From: Planctomycetota bacterium
GTDB taxonomy: Bacteria; Planctomycetota; UBA1135; GCA-002748355
Direction of reading: 5' to 3'
Assembly (NCBI GenBank): GCA_027021385.1
Contig: JALUUL010000070.1
Span: 31,051 to 95,050 of the forward strand
DNA: 64,000 bases
Part shown: piece after piece, positions 1 through 11,028 of the stretch
How positions within the stretch are numbered: the stretch's first letter is position 1
Layout of the letters: each line of letters begins with the position of its first letter
Notes under the pieces: model-generated
What the model was told of the DNA's origin: nothing
The model's database searches: none
The model's input: only the letters and a program-made list of their open reading frames with translations
Position numbers and translations under genes: made by a program

Positions 1-1
1 G

Positions 2-250
2 ACCTTGAAGAGCGGAGGCGACTTCGAGATGGTCGTCTCCCGGGGCTTCTGCGAGGTCCGGGACGACGAGGTCCATCTCGTCGTCGACTCGGGGGAGACC
101 CCCGATGGGATCGATGTCCGGCGGGCGGAGGAGGCCCTCGCACGGGCCCGGAGGCGCCTGAAGGAACGGTCTCCGGGGCTCGACCTCGCCCGGGCCGAGT
201 ACGCTCTCCGCCGCGCCCTGCTCCGCACGAAGGCCGGCAAGCGGCGCTGA
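2..250 (+). CDS. atpC: ATP synthase F1 subunit epsilon, C-terminal part (truncated by window edge)
   Basis: The visible 82 codons match the end of the F1 epsilon subunit. The beta-sandwich tail reads FEMVVSRGFCEVRDDEVHL, the position where family members carry a VxxGFxEV motif, and is followed by the two C-terminal helices (RRAEEALARARRRL and a second Arg/Ala-rich helix). Epsilon is part of the central stalk and regulates ATP hydrolysis. The start and N-terminal sandwich lie upstream of the window, presumably after atpD, which is not visible. The stop TGA is followed by 68 bases before a convergent gene. Confidence 0.85.
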   Translation, partial: TLKSGGDFEMVVSRGFCEVRDDEVHLVVDSGETPDGIDVRRAEEALARARRRLKERSPGLDLARAEYALRRALLRTKAGKRR

Positions 251-318
251 GTCACGAGTGCCGGCGAGGTCCTCCCTCGGGGACGAGTGAGCGGTTCGGA
301 GCCGTTTTCCCGAAGGCC

Positions 319-1815
319 TCAGGACCTCGGGACGAGACGCCAGAATCGAGGTCTCGAGCTGCGGACCTCGAGGAGGCGGAAACCTTCCTCGAGAAGGCGG
401 AGGAAGACGGGTCCCGCGCCGTGGAGATGGGCCTTCGGATCCGCGAGATAGCGGCGGCCGCCCTCGCTCAGGTAGACCTCGAGGCCCTTCGCCCGTGCCT
501 CCCTGATTCCCTCGGCAAAGCGAGGGAAGAGGAGCCGGACCTGCCGGGCCTCGAGGGGGGCGACGAGGTCCAGGGCCTGGGCGCGCCAGTCCGGAAGCTC
601 GCTGAGGAGGGCGCTCAACTCGAGGCCATCACCGACGAGGACGAGGGCGGGACGATCACCGGTGGCCTCGCGCACGGCCCGGGCGAAGGCCCGATAGGCG
701 CTTGGGTCGTCGTGGCGGCGGACGGCCGCGACGGCCAATACCGCGGAGAGGCCGAGGGCCAGGAGCGCGGCCGGGCGGGGCAGGGCCCGCGCGGCGAGCC
801 AGGCGGCCGGGATTGCGAGGGGAAGGAGGTAGGCGCCGCGTTCCTCCTCGCCGACGAGAAGCATGAGGGCCCCCCAGGAATACGGGAGGCAGGACAGGAC
901 GAAGGCGAGGGCTTCGGGACGCGTGGCCCGCCGGAACAAGGCCGGGAACCAGAGCAGGGAAAGCGGCAGGAAGGGAAGAAGGGCCTCCTGCCGAAGGACG
1001 AGGGGCAGCCATTCGAGGCCCTGGGGATGACGGAACCCCCCCCGCACGAAATCCGCGCTCCTGTCGGGATCCGCGGCCAGCCAGACGAGGACCGCGTGCG
1101 CGGCGGCGGATAGGAGGAGGAGTCCCCAGGGAACGAGGCCCTCCCGGGTGGAACGGGGAGCTTCCGGTCCTGAGGATTTCTCCGCGGGGGGGATCCCCGG
1201 GCCGCTCCGCAGCCGGCGCGCGAGGAACCAGGGGAGGAAGACCGCGGGCAGGGCGAGGCCCGAGGCGTGGTAGGCGGTGGCGGCTGCCGTCGCGGCTCCG
1301 AGCAGGAGGGCGCGGAGGACGGTGGGCCTGCGGTCGAAGCGGCTGAAGAGCCAGAAGGAGAATGCCGCCGTTCCGAAGAAGAGTCCGTGGAACTCGATGA
1401 CCGTCGCGAAGAAGAGGACGGGAGGGCAGAGCAGGACGAGGAAGGTGGGGAGCAGGACCGGAGGCGGGTCCGCGTTTCCGTTCCCGGTCGCGAGGAGGCG
1501 GAAACCCCGATGGAGGCAGGTCGCGGCGAGAGCGTACCCGAGGGCGGAGAGAAGGCGGGCCGTCTCGAAGGGGGAGAGCCTGAGGGGCGAGAGGAGGGCG
1601 TGGAGGAGACGGGCGGTCGGAAGCCATGCCCGGTGTTGGGGCCAGACGAAGTTCGGATCCGTGATCCCCTGGACGAGGCGTTGCCCGTCCGCCTTGTAGA
1701 AGACCTCCTGCCCGAGAAGGAGGGCGAGGAGGAAGGCTCCGAGGCCGAGGAGGAAGGAGGGAAGCCTCGATCCGATCGAGACGACGCGGGGCGGGCTCGG
1801 GGAGGCTTCGGGCAT
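319..1815 (-). CDS. Multi-pass membrane protein, glycosyltransferase GT-C-like
   Basis: A 498-residue very hydrophobic protein with about ten predicted membrane segments separated by Arg-rich loops. The first segment is near residues 20-40 (FLLGLGAFLLALLLG), and the C-terminal 120 residues look soluble. The overall shape (first loop with acidic and aromatic residues, many helices, soluble tail) resembles GT-C glycosyltransferases or O-antigen/dolichyl-mannose transferases, but I do not recognise a specific catalytic motif. It is divergent from aspS across a 100-base gap. The GT-C assignment is inferred from architecture only. Confidence 0.7.
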   Translation of the reverse strand: MPEASPSPPRVVSIGSRLPSFLLGLGAFLLALLLGQEVFYKADGQRLVQGITDPNFVWPQHRAWLPTARLLHALLSPLRLSPFETARLLSALGYALAATCLHRGFRLLATGNGNADPPPVLLPTFLVLLCPPVLFFATVIEFHGLFFGTAAFSFWLFSRFDRRPTVLRALLLGAATAAATAYHASGLALPAVFLPWFLARRLRSGPGIPPAEKSSGPEAPRSTREGLVPWGLLLLSAAAHAVLVWLAADPDRSADFVRGGFRHPQGLEWLPLVLRQEALLPFLPLSLLWFPALFRRATRPEALAFVLSCLPYSWGALMLLVGEEERGAYLLPLAIPAAWLAARALPRPAALLALGLSAVLAVAAVRRHDDPSAYRAFARAVREATGDRPALVLVGDGLELSALLSELPDWRAQALDLVAPLEARQVRLLFPRFAEGIREARAKGLEVYLSEGGRRYLADPKAHLHGAGPVFLRLLEEGFRLLEVRSSRPRFWRLVPRS

Positions 1816-1915
1816 TTCCCTCGGGGGAGGACGGAAGGGGGGCTATGTTGCCCGCCCTGGAACGGGGGGGCGCTTGGGCGTCCCCTCCTTCGATTCTGGA
1901 CAGGGAGAGTAGGCA

Positions 1916-3703
<1,788 letters not shown>

Positions 3704-4035
3704 TTTCGAGGGAAACGCGAAAGGCGGGCAAGTAGGAAGAAGGGTCCGTTTCCCTCCCTTCCTCCATTCGTTTCCCGATCGTGCGGTCTCCTCGGATCGC
3801 CGGCCCTCTTCGAGGAAGTCCCAAGCCGGTACGGGCTGCGAACGCGGGCGGATCCCATGGAGGGACGGAGGTTCAGGTCCCCGATTCCGTTGAGAACCGC
3901 CGGGCAGGAGGCGATTCGAGGACGGTTCCGGGTATCCGCCCCGGGAATCCGCAGGCATGGGGTTTCGGATGGCACCCCCTTTGCCTGAAACGCGCCGTCC
4001 CGTCCCCAAAGTCCCTTCCCTTCCGGGTGGTCCGC
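3704..4035. other. Non-coding gap upstream of the TonB receptor
   Basis: 332 bases between aspS and the chosen start of the receptor. The receptor frame stays open back to an ATG at 3781, but the translated extension is Pro/Gly/Arg-rich and would bury the signal peptide 85 residues inside, so I treat it as untranslated leader. No clear promoter, terminator hairpin or RNA element was seen. Confidence 0.5.
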
Positions 4036-6273
4036 GTGGAATCCGAGTTTCGAAGCAGCCTTCGTTTCCTCCCGCACCTCGTCCTCGCTCTCCTCCTCCT
4101 TCCCGGCCTGACGCTCGCCCAGGCCGGGAAGGGGAGGGTTTCGAAGAAAGGCTCTCGGGCGGAGGAGAAAGAACGGAAGGGGGAGAAGCGCCGGGAACCG
4201 CAGTCCGAGGAAGGGGCGGGGAAGCTTCCCAAGGTCGTCGTCACGGCCTTTCGCGCTCCCCAGGACCCGTTCGAACTCTCGCGCTCGATCATCCGGGTCA
4301 CGAGAGAAGAACTCGTCCGGGGGGACGAGGCCTCGGTGCTCGACAACTTCAATCGGAAGATCGGGATCTGGATCGAGAAGCGCACGGCGACGACTTCCGA
4401 TCCCGTCCTGCGCGGCCTCGCTGGAGCGAACATCCTGACCCTGATCGACGGGAACCCCTTGACGACCTTCTGGGGGGAAGGTGGGGTCGGAGCGGACGAC
4501 ATGTACGGAAAGATCGAGCCCGAAAGCGTGGACCACATCGAGATCATCCGGGGGCCGGCCTCGGTACTCTACGGCTCGAACGCCCTGGGGGGCGTGATTC
4601 TCGTCCACACGAAGCGACCGAGCCTCGCCTTCCCGAGTTCGGGGTGGACGCATTCCAGGCGGGTCCGCGCTTCCTACGATACGAACAACAACGGCAAGAT
4701 GACCCGCGTGGACCTGGAGGCCGCGACCCCCGACTTCCGGGTGCGGGTCGGGGGGACCTGGCGGGACCTGGGGAACGGTCGCGGCGGTTCGGGAGTAGGG
4801 CGCCTGATCCCCTCGGGAGGCAAGGACCTGAACTTCGACATGTTCGCCGAATACCTCCTCGACGGACCGGGCGAGATGCTCTCCTTCTCGATGCAGCAGG
4901 TCACGAGACGGGACATCGTGCGCTACTACCGTCCGACGCAGCGGAACGAAAACGACAGAACCGGAATATCCCTCGAATACTCGAACATGACCGAGGACGG
5001 CCATGAAGGGGTCAAGGCCAGAGCCTATTACCAGTGGAAGGAGGATCGTCGATACTTCGCGAACGGGGATTTCGGGGTCGCCCAGTGGTCGACCTGGAAC
5101 CTGGAATCGACCTGGCAGGGCGAGGGGCTCATCGATCATTCCGACCTCGTCGCCGGGATCACGTTCCACATGGATGCGGGGCAGTCGCCGGGGGACGAGC
5201 AGTTCACGATCGTCAAACCCTCGGGATCCCGGACGAAGGACGCTCCCGATCAGGATTGGTACAACCTCGGGGTCTTCGCCGAACACGAGTGGGACATCGT
5301 CCCCAGCCTCACGCTGACGACCAGCCTGCGCTTCGACCGGTTCCTCTACTTCGCGCGTCCCGATGCCTTCTACAACCCTCCAGGCGGGAGACCGGAACTC
5401 GACCGGATCAAGGATTGGCAGCACGCCTTCACCGGCGGTGTCGGGCTCGTCTATCGACCGGCGGATTCCTGGCGGCTCGCCGCCTCCTGGTCGCGTGGAT
5501 TCCGGAGCTTCCCCCCACATTTCGGGATCACGAAGCACGATTTCGGGATCCTCGTGCCTACCCCGCTCAGGAAACCGATCGAGGCGGACAACTACGAGGT
5601 GGCTCTCCGCTACAAGAAGCCGGGGATCGAGTCCAGCCTCGTCGGGTACTACACGAACTTCAATGGATTCCAGAACGTCGTGCCGGGGACCTTTCAGGGG
5701 CAGACCTACTACGACTACAACAACAACTCCGTCTTCGAGAACGACGAGCGCGTCTTCGTGACGAGCGGGGACGGGCGGGCGATCCTCTATGGTGTCGAAT
5801 GGGAAGCGCGGGTCGAGCCCTGGCGCTGGATCGGATCCCTTCCCGAAGGCTGTTACGTCTCCGGGGGCTTCATGTGGAACTACGGGCGGGACCTGACGGC
5901 CGGGGACCCGATGGAGTTCACCCACCCCGCCCGGGGGCTCTTGACCCTCGGATACGACGAACCCCTCGAGGGGAGGTGGTACGCGGAGGTCACGGCGGAT
6001 TTCGTGGGCGCGTTCACACGCGTGCCGGGCGACGTCCTGAACAGCAGCATCGCTTACCGGCGCGATCCCCAGAATTCCTCCTCGCCCCTGATCCGTTCGG
6101 ACGGACTTCCCGGTTATTCGGTCTTCGACCTCAAGGCCGGGTGGAAGCCCAGGGAGAACCTGAGAGTCGGATTGAATCTCGAGAATCTGACGAACAAGAA
6201 CTACCGTTCCGCCCACAGCCGGATGGACGCCTTCGGGTTCACGGCGCGCTTCTACGTCGAGATGACCCTCTGA
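4036..6273 (+). CDS. TonB-dependent outer-membrane receptor
   Basis: A 745-residue outer-membrane importer. With the GTG at 4036 (or 4027) the protein begins with a signal peptide (hydrophobic LPHLVLALLLLPGLTLAQA). A Lys/Glu-rich linker follows, then a TonB-box-like KVVVTAFR, a plug domain (about residues 70-190, with LRGLAGANILTLIDGNPL and IEIIRGPASVLYGSNALGGV), and a roughly 550-residue beta-barrel rich in alternating aromatic strands, ending in LNLENLTNKNYRSAHSRMD. The plug motif matches siderophore/cobalamin-type receptors, but the substrate cannot be told. No TonB/ExbBD is nearby. The upstream ATG at 3781 is less likely because it displaces the signal peptide. Confidence 0.93.
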   Translation: MESEFRSSLRFLPHLVLALLLLPGLTLAQAGKGRVSKKGSRAEEKERKGEKRREPQSEEGAGKLPKVVVTAFRAPQDPFELSRSIIRVTREELVRGDEASVLDNFNRKIGIWIEKRTATTSDPVLRGLAGANILTLIDGNPLTTFWGEGGVGADDMYGKIEPESVDHIEIIRGPASVLYGSNALGGVILVHTKRPSLAFPSSGWTHSRRVRASYDTNNNGKMTRVDLEAATPDFRVRVGGTWRDLGNGRGGSGVGRLIPSGGKDLNFDMFAEYLLDGPGEMLSFSMQQVTRRDIVRYYRPTQRNENDRTGISLEYSNMTEDGHEGVKARAYYQWKEDRRYFANGDFGVAQWSTWNLESTWQGEGLIDHSDLVAGITFHMDAGQSPGDEQFTIVKPSGSRTKDAPDQDWYNLGVFAEHEWDIVPSLTLTTSLRFDRFLYFARPDAFYNPPGGRPELDRIKDWQHAFTGGVGLVYRPADSWRLAASWSRGFRSFPPHFGITKHDFGILVPTPLRKPIEADNYEVALRYKKPGIESSLVGYYTNFNGFQNVVPGTFQGQTYYDYNNNSVFENDERVFVTSGDGRAILYGVEWEARVEPWRWIGSLPEGCYVSGGFMWNYGRDLTAGDPMEFTHPARGLLTLGYDEPLEGRWYAEVTADFVGAFTRVPGDVLNSSIAYRRDPQNSSSPLIRSDGLPGYSVFDLKAGWKPRENLRVGLNLENLTNKNYRSAHSRMDAFGFTARFYVEMTL

Positions 6274-6327
6274 TCCGGTGGGAGGAGGCGCCGTGGGGAA
6301 GGCGGGGCATCGATCCGGCCCCCGGGC

Positions 6328-7431
6328 TCAGCGGACGGGGATCGCGAAGGGGGGGAGCATCCTTCCTCCCTGGGCCAGCCCCCGGCGGCGCCAGAGTCCG
6401 GGGTAGCCCGACCCAGGGAGGTAGCGGAGGACGAGATGCCCCTTCGCGGGCGGGGGGCGGTGGGGAAGGAGGAGGAGGTCCGAGCCGAGGAGCCGGGGTC
6501 GGCAAGGGATGAGTCCCTCGTCCGAATCGAGGAAGAAGAGGGTTTCGATTCCTCCGAATCCGGTGAACGAAGCGCCCGCCGGCGCGCGGAGGCGGACCGC
6601 CCCCGCCTCGAAGGCCGCGAGCCTGGGAAGGGTGAGCGGGCCCCGGGTCAGGGCGTCTCCAATCCTCCGGGCGAACTCCAGGTAGCCTTGGTAGCTGTGG
6701 TGGTAGGCATCCGTCATCGGAAGGTCGTGATGCGTGCAGAGAAGGCGGACGTCGAGTCCGGCCCCCGAGAACCCGTCGAGGAGTACGTAGGCGTCACGGA
6801 CCCCCTGAGCGAGGCGGCCTACCTGGTGCCGAGAGTCGATCGTCCCCGGTGGGATCAGGAGGACGCGTGCCTTTCGAAGCCCAAACCAGTGCTTTCGGAT
6901 CGCGTCGAAGACAAGGAGGGCTCCGTCCCGATAGGTCGCCGGCCCGACGCCGTGGAGCATGTCGGTCTCGCCTTGCGACCATAGGATCGTCAGGCTCTCG
7001 GGCTGGAGGCGGGGCAGCCAGGGAAGGGCCTTTCGTACCCGTTCGAGGATCGAGCCGCCTCCTCCTACCCACCAGGGAACGGGCCGGCGGCCCAGCCGGG
7101 CGAAGGCGCGGAAGAGGGCGCTTCCCGGGACCGCGAAGTCGAGCAGGTAGCAATGGTCCTTCGGATGGGCGTCGCCCAGGCGGGCCCCGATCTCCATCAG
7201 GGGACGGGGGGCGTCGGGGCCCGCTCCCTGATGGAGGGTCAGATAGGTGACGTTCTTCCTGCGGAGCCCCGCGGGTCCCTTGGGACCCAGATCCAGATAC
7301 GCGAGGTTCGATTGTCCGGCGAGGAGGAAGACGCGACGGCGGGGGCGTTCGGCCGCCGGAGTCTGGCATCGGAGCGATCCCCCGAGGGGAACCGCGAAGC
7401 AGAGAAGGGCAAGGGCTGGAGGAACCTTCAT
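6328..7431 (-). CDS. Secreted SASA/CE6-like carbohydrate acetylesterase, copy 1
   Basis: A 367-residue exported SGNH-fold esterase. The signal peptide (residues 1-23) is followed by the nucleophile motif LLAGQSNLAYL (Ser41), the second motif WSQGETDML, and the C-terminal Asp/His block TDAYHHSYQGY. These are the three motifs of the sialate O-acetylesterase / CE6 family (DUF303), which removes acetyl groups from sugars such as sialic acid or xylan. About 60 residues at the end form a beta-rich extension. It lies 42 bases downstream of a paralogue at 7474-8568, in the same orientation. Substrate unknown. Confidence 0.8.
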   Translation of the reverse strand: MKVPPALALLCFAVPLGGSLRCQTPAAERPRRRVFLLAGQSNLAYLDLGPKGPAGLRRKNVTYLTLHQGAGPDAPRPLMEIGARLGDAHPKDHCYLLDFAVPGSALFRAFARLGRRPVPWWVGGGGSILERVRKALPWLPRLQPESLTILWSQGETDMLHGVGPATYRDGALLVFDAIRKHWFGLRKARVLLIPPGTIDSRHQVGRLAQGVRDAYVLLDGFSGAGLDVRLLCTHHDLPMTDAYHHSYQGYLEFARRIGDALTRGPLTLPRLAAFEAGAVRLRAPAGASFTGFGGIETLFFLDSDEGLIPCRPRLLGSDLLLLPHRPPPAKGHLVLRYLPGSGYPGLWRRRGLAQGGRMLPPFAIPVR

Positions 7432-7473
7432 GGACGTCGTTCTCGGATGCCCGGTCGTTCCGGGCTCGTCCCC

Positions 7474-8568
7474 TCACCTCGCAACAGGGAGGACGAGGGG
7501 CGGAGGTTTCCGGTGGTCGATTTCGATCCCACGGTGGAGCCAGAGTCCCGGCCATCCGGAACCTTGGAGGTAGCGGAGGAGGATGGGGTTCTCGGCGGAA
7601 AGAGGTTCCGCCGGGAGGATGCGGATCTCCCGTCCTCCTCCGGCCGTCCTGCAGGGGATGAGTTTCTTGCCCTGTTGGAGGAAGAAGAGCGGAGGACCGT
7701 GGTCCAGGTTCGTGAACGCGCTCTCTCCGGGGGTGAGGAGCACGACCTCTCGGGGAGTGCGGAACCGGGCCTGCGGTAAGGGGAGGGGAGGGCGGATCAG
7801 CGCATCGGCGATCCTCCTCGCCAGGACGACATAGCCCTGGAAGTCGTGGTGGTAGAGGTCGGTCATCACGAGATCGTGGTGCGTCGCGCAGAACTCCACG
7901 TCGATCCCCGGCCTGCGGGTTCCCCACAGCATGCTGTAGGCCTGCCGGACGCCGTCGGTACTGCGGTCCGGCTGAAAGGGGGAGTCGACCGAACCGGGCG
8001 GAACGAGCCTGACTTCGATCCTGGGAACTCCGAACCAGAGGGTCCGGACCTGGTGGAAGGCGAGCAGGGCCGCGTCCCGATAGACCGTGGCGGGGGCGCC
8101 GTAGACCATCTCCATCTCCCCCTGGGACCAGATGAGGACGAGGGAGTCGGGCCGGATCGAGCGGAGCCAGGGCGAGGCCTGGGCGACGGTCCTGAGGATG
8201 GATCCCTTCCCTCCGACCCACCAGGGGATGATCCGGGAGCCCAAGCGCGAGTAGGCCTGGATCAGGGAACTCCTTGGAAGCCCGTAGTTGATGCAGAGGA
8301 TCGTGTCCCTCGGAAAGTGATCGGCGAGCCTGGAGCCGATCTCCATCATCGGGCGGGGGGCGTCGAGGGAGGGCGGGCGGAGGAGACTCAGGTAGACGAC
8401 CTTCGGTCTTCTGAGGGAAGAAGGACCGAGAGGTCCCCGGTCGAGATAGGCGACGTTGGACTGACCGAGAAAAAGATAGACGCGGACCTTCGGCGGAGAG
8501 GTGAAGGTCCCCTGGGCGGCGAGGTCCGCCGGCAGGAGGAGACAGAAGCCGAGAAGGAGGAGGCGCAT
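7474..8568 (-). CDS. Secreted SASA/CE6-like carbohydrate acetylesterase, copy 2
   Basis: A 364-residue paralogue of the neighbouring esterase with the same domain order: signal peptide MRLLLLGFCLLLPADLAAQ, nucleophile motif LFLGQSNVAYL (Ser37), the block WWVGGKGSILR shared almost exactly with copy 1, and C-terminal TDLYHHDFQGY. The second motif reads WSQGEMEMVYG, so the usual Asp/Asn after QGE-x is Glu. This might alter activity or specificity. It sits 72 bases after the type II secretion operon on the same strand and could be cotranscribed with it or exported by it, but that is only suggested by position. Confidence 0.8.
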   Translation of the reverse strand: MRLLLLGFCLLLPADLAAQGTFTSPPKVRVYLFLGQSNVAYLDRGPLGPSSLRRPKVVYLSLLRPPSLDAPRPMMEIGSRLADHFPRDTILCINYGLPRSSLIQAYSRLGSRIIPWWVGGKGSILRTVAQASPWLRSIRPDSLVLIWSQGEMEMVYGAPATVYRDAALLAFHQVRTLWFGVPRIEVRLVPPGSVDSPFQPDRSTDGVRQAYSMLWGTRRPGIDVEFCATHHDLVMTDLYHHDFQGYVVLARRIADALIRPPLPLPQARFRTPREVVLLTPGESAFTNLDHGPPLFFLQQGKKLIPCRTAGGGREIRILPAEPLSAENPILLRYLQGSGWPGLWLHRGIEIDHRKPPPLVLPVAR

Positions 8569-8640
8569 GTGGACGAGGAGGGGGCGCCCCGACAGGATCC
8601 GGAGGACCCTTTGGTCGCCGAGGCGATTCCCGGATCGAGT

Positions 8641-9747
8641 TTAGCGCCTTCTTCCCCGGGAATTCGAACCCTTGTTCCCTCCGCCGCCGGAGCCACCCCC
8701 GCCCTTTCCTCGGAACGGGTTCCCGGAGGATCCCCCGCCCCCTCCCTTGAGGAAGCGTCCGAGCTGTCCGCCGAGTCCCGGCGGCAAGGCGGTCTTGGCG
8801 CCGGAGAAGCCCTTGCCGTCGCCCCCGGTTCCACCCGCTCCCCCGGGGATTCCGCGATCCGGCCCGGGCGCCCCGGGCCTCCCGGGGGCCCCCGGAAGGC
8901 CCGTTCGTCCGCCCCCCGCCAGGGGGCCCGCCCCGCCTCCGACCTGGGCGTTCTCCGGCTCGGGTTCCCGTTGGGGGATCGCCGGAAGGACCGCGTATCC
9001 GGGTTGGATGCTCTCGATCACCTCCCGTCGGAGAACGACGTGGCGGACGAAATCCAGCTTGCGGCCGGGGATGTCCTCGACCTCGCTACCGTCGAGCACG
9101 TTGAAGCTCTCTGGTCTTCGTTCGATCGAGAGTTCGATCTTCAGTCTTCTCGGGAGGTCCTTCTTTTCCTCGAGGATCCAATCGTCGAAGGGTTCGGCCT
9201 CGACCCCGAGTTCCTCGTAGTAGGTGATGTTGAAACGGCGGATCCGGTCGGAAAGGAGCTGGTAGTGTCCTCCTTTCTTCCAGTCCTCGTCGACGAGGGG
9301 GTCCTCCCTCCGCCAGAGTTCGATGAGGTCCGGATTTCTCGGATTCGTCTTGCAGAGGTAGCTGACCTCGGCGAGGGGCGCCCGGCGCTGGCTGTCGTCG
9401 GGGAGGGTCACGTCGGAAGCCGTCGGTCCCGCGACGATCAGGTGCAGGCGGTCGGCCTCGATCCGGACGATGGCGGCGTCCTCGCCCTCGAAGACCTTGT
9501 TCTCCTTGATGTCGAAGGTCCAGAGGGCCCGCAGGTCCTCCTCGATCATGTCGAGGATCCTGGGGCCCGCGGTCATCGGCTCCGCGAGGGCCTTGACCTC
9601 CTCCCGGGCATAGAGGGAGACGCTGAAGACCTGGAGGACGGCCGTGATGACGAGGGCCGAGAGCATCGAGGCGAGAAGGAGTTCGATCAGTGTGAAGCCC
9701 GCCCCGCGACGGGAAACGGACAGGGCGGTTCGGCGACGGGCGTTCAT
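8641..9747 (-). CDS. gspJ: Type II secretion pseudopilin GspJ-like, with Gly/Pro-rich tail
   Basis: A 368-residue minor pseudopilin. The prepilin cleavage and N-methylation site is GAGFTLIELLLASMLSALV (residues 15-33), followed by a globular domain of about 230 residues with the GspJ-like EEDLRALW segment. GspJ caps the periplasmic pseudopilus with GspI and GspK. The last 100 residues are unusual: a Gly/Pro-rich stretch with short collagen-like G-X-Y triplets (GLPGAPGRPGAPGPDRG) and then a Gly/Ser/Lys/Arg-rich end. The start overlaps the stop of the upstream gspI by four bases (ATGA). GspJ rather than GspK is inferred from gene order and length. Confidence 0.82.
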   Translation of the reverse strand: MNARRRTALSVSRRGAGFTLIELLLASMLSALVITAVLQVFSVSLYAREEVKALAEPMTAGPRILDMIEEDLRALWTFDIKENKVFEGEDAAIVRIEADRLHLIVAGPTASDVTLPDDSQRRAPLAEVSYLCKTNPRNPDLIELWRREDPLVDEDWKKGGHYQLLSDRIRRFNITYYEELGVEAEPFDDWILEEKKDLPRRLKIELSIERRPESFNVLDGSEVEDIPGRKLDFVRHVVLRREVIESIQPGYAVLPAIPQREPEPENAQVGGGAGPLAGGGRTGLPGAPGRPGAPGPDRGIPGGAGGTGGDGKGFSGAKTALPPGLGGQLGRFLKGGGGGSSGNPFRGKGGGGSGGGGNKGSNSRGRRR

Positions 9748-10430
9748 CGTCCTCCTCCTTCGGTGCCGGATCCGCCGGGACCGCCGGATCCGGCGGTGGC
9801 GCCCCCGGTCTTCGTCTTGACCTGGTCGGGGGTCATCCCGCTGAGCGCCAGCGTCGAGGCGCGGCTCCTGAGCATGTAGACGCCGGTCGAATCCCGGGCC
9901 CTCGGCGAGAAATAGTAGATGAACACGGCGACCTCCTCGAATTCGTCTTCGGAAGGATCGTCGTCCTCCTTGACCTCGGTGTCGAGGGCATCGTCGGCCC
10001 CCTCCGGGCCAAGTTTCCGGGCGGCCCGGGCTTCCATCCTCCGTTCCAGCCAGGATAGACGCTCCGAACGGCGGACGGCGGCCTCGTCACCGGTCTCCTC
10101 GGCCTCCAGTTCGGCGTTCTGGGCGATCTCCTCCTGGATCGCCGCCTCTCCGACGAGGATCCGGAAACGGAACTTCGGATAGTCCTCGAAGGGCATTTCC
10201 TGGTCCCGGATCTCCCAGACGTAACGCGCTCCGGCCTGGATCTCGCTCATCAGGCGCTTCGCGAGGACCCGCGCGACCCTCAGGTTCCTTGCCTCGGTAC
10301 CGGTTGAGAGGCTCTCGGTGCGCAGCGCGGTCAGGGAGAGGACGGCGATCGCGAGGATCGCAAGGGCTACGAGCACCTCGAGGAGGGAGAACCCGCGGTT
10401 CCAGGCCGGGTCATGGGGCGGGGACCGCAT
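9744..10430 (-). CDS. gspI: Type II secretion pseudopilin GspI-like
   Basis: A 228-residue minor pseudopilin. The prepilin peptidase motif is NRGFSLLEVLVALAILAIAV (Gly-Phe cleavage, Glu5), followed by ARVLAKRLMSEI, which matches the GspI pattern of an alanine/alkaline helix after the membrane segment. The middle is highly charged (EDDDPSEDEFEE) and the C-terminus is Gly/Thr-rich, so the protein is longer than typical GspI (about 125 residues). It lies in an operon between gspH and gspJ with overlapping or touching ends. Confidence 0.82.
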   Translation of the reverse strand: MRSPPHDPAWNRGFSLLEVLVALAILAIAVLSLTALRTESLSTGTEARNLRVARVLAKRLMSEIQAGARYVWEIRDQEMPFEDYPKFRFRILVGEAAIQEEIAQNAELEAEETGDEAAVRRSERLSWLERRMEARAARKLGPEGADDALDTEVKEDDDPSEDEFEEVAVFIYYFSPRARDSTGVYMLRSRASTLALSGMTPDQVKTKTGGATAGSGGPGGSGTEGGGR

Positions 10431-10431
10431 C

Positions 10432-11019
10432 TCAGAAGTCGAAGTCGGTCGCCGTCCGGTACTCGAGGACCCCCTCGCGGGCCTCGATCCGTCCGGTCAG
10501 GGGAGGGACGAAGACGGACCATTTGAGGTCCTCGTTCGTTCGGTGCTCGAGATAGATGACCTTCTGCAGGCTTCGTCCCCGCGGGTCGAAGCGGATCCGG
10601 CCCGGTTTGTGGCGAAGGGGGTCATTGGAGCCGATGCTGATCCCCGCGATCTTTACGGATTCAGGGAGTTCGTACCATCCGAGGGGGATCACCTTCGGCA
10701 GTTCGACCGAGGAGGAAGCCTCGTTTTCGTCGAGAAGACGGAGTTCGGGGGGGACGAGGATCCGATAGCGGTTGCGTTCCGGGTCCAGTTCGAGGCCGTA
10801 GCTCCGTCCCCTCAGCCTGGACTCGCTGCGGAGGTAGTCGAGGCGGGCGGCCAGCTTGCGCGCCTCGGCCGCGATCTGCGCTTCGGGGATGTCGCCGAGG
10901 AAGGCCGGGACGATGGCCTGGGTCAGGAGGCCGAGGATCGCAATGACGACCATGAGTTCGAGAAGGGTGAAGCCGGCGCGCCGCCGGCCCCCGTCCCCGA
11001 CCTGTCGCCATTCCTCCAT
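10432..11019 (-). CDS. gspH: Type II secretion pseudopilin GspH-like
   Basis: A 195-residue minor pseudopilin with the cleavage motif RAGFTLLELMVVIAILGLLT and a following EARKLAARLDYLRSESRLRG segment. That segment is typical of GspH/FimT proteins, where the helix after the membrane part is followed by a beta-rich head. It fits between gspG (ten bases upstream) and gspI (one base downstream). FimT-type pilin is an alternative, but the gene order favours GspH. Confidence 0.85.
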   Translation of the reverse strand: MEEWRQVGDGGRRRAGFTLLELMVVIAILGLLTQAIVPAFLGDIPEAQIAAEARKLAARLDYLRSESRLRGRSYGLELDPERNRYRILVPPELRLLDENEASSSVELPKVIPLGWYELPESVKIAGISIGSNDPLRHKPGRIRFDPRGRSLQKVIYLEHRTNEDLKWSVFVPPLTGRIEAREGVLEYRTATDFDF

Positions 11020-11028
11020 CGGAAGACC

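Noticed and set aside
3781..4035. ATG at 3781 as the start of the TonB receptor
   Set aside because: It would put the signal peptide 85 residues inside the protein; the GTG at 4036 or 4027 gives a normal exported N-terminus.
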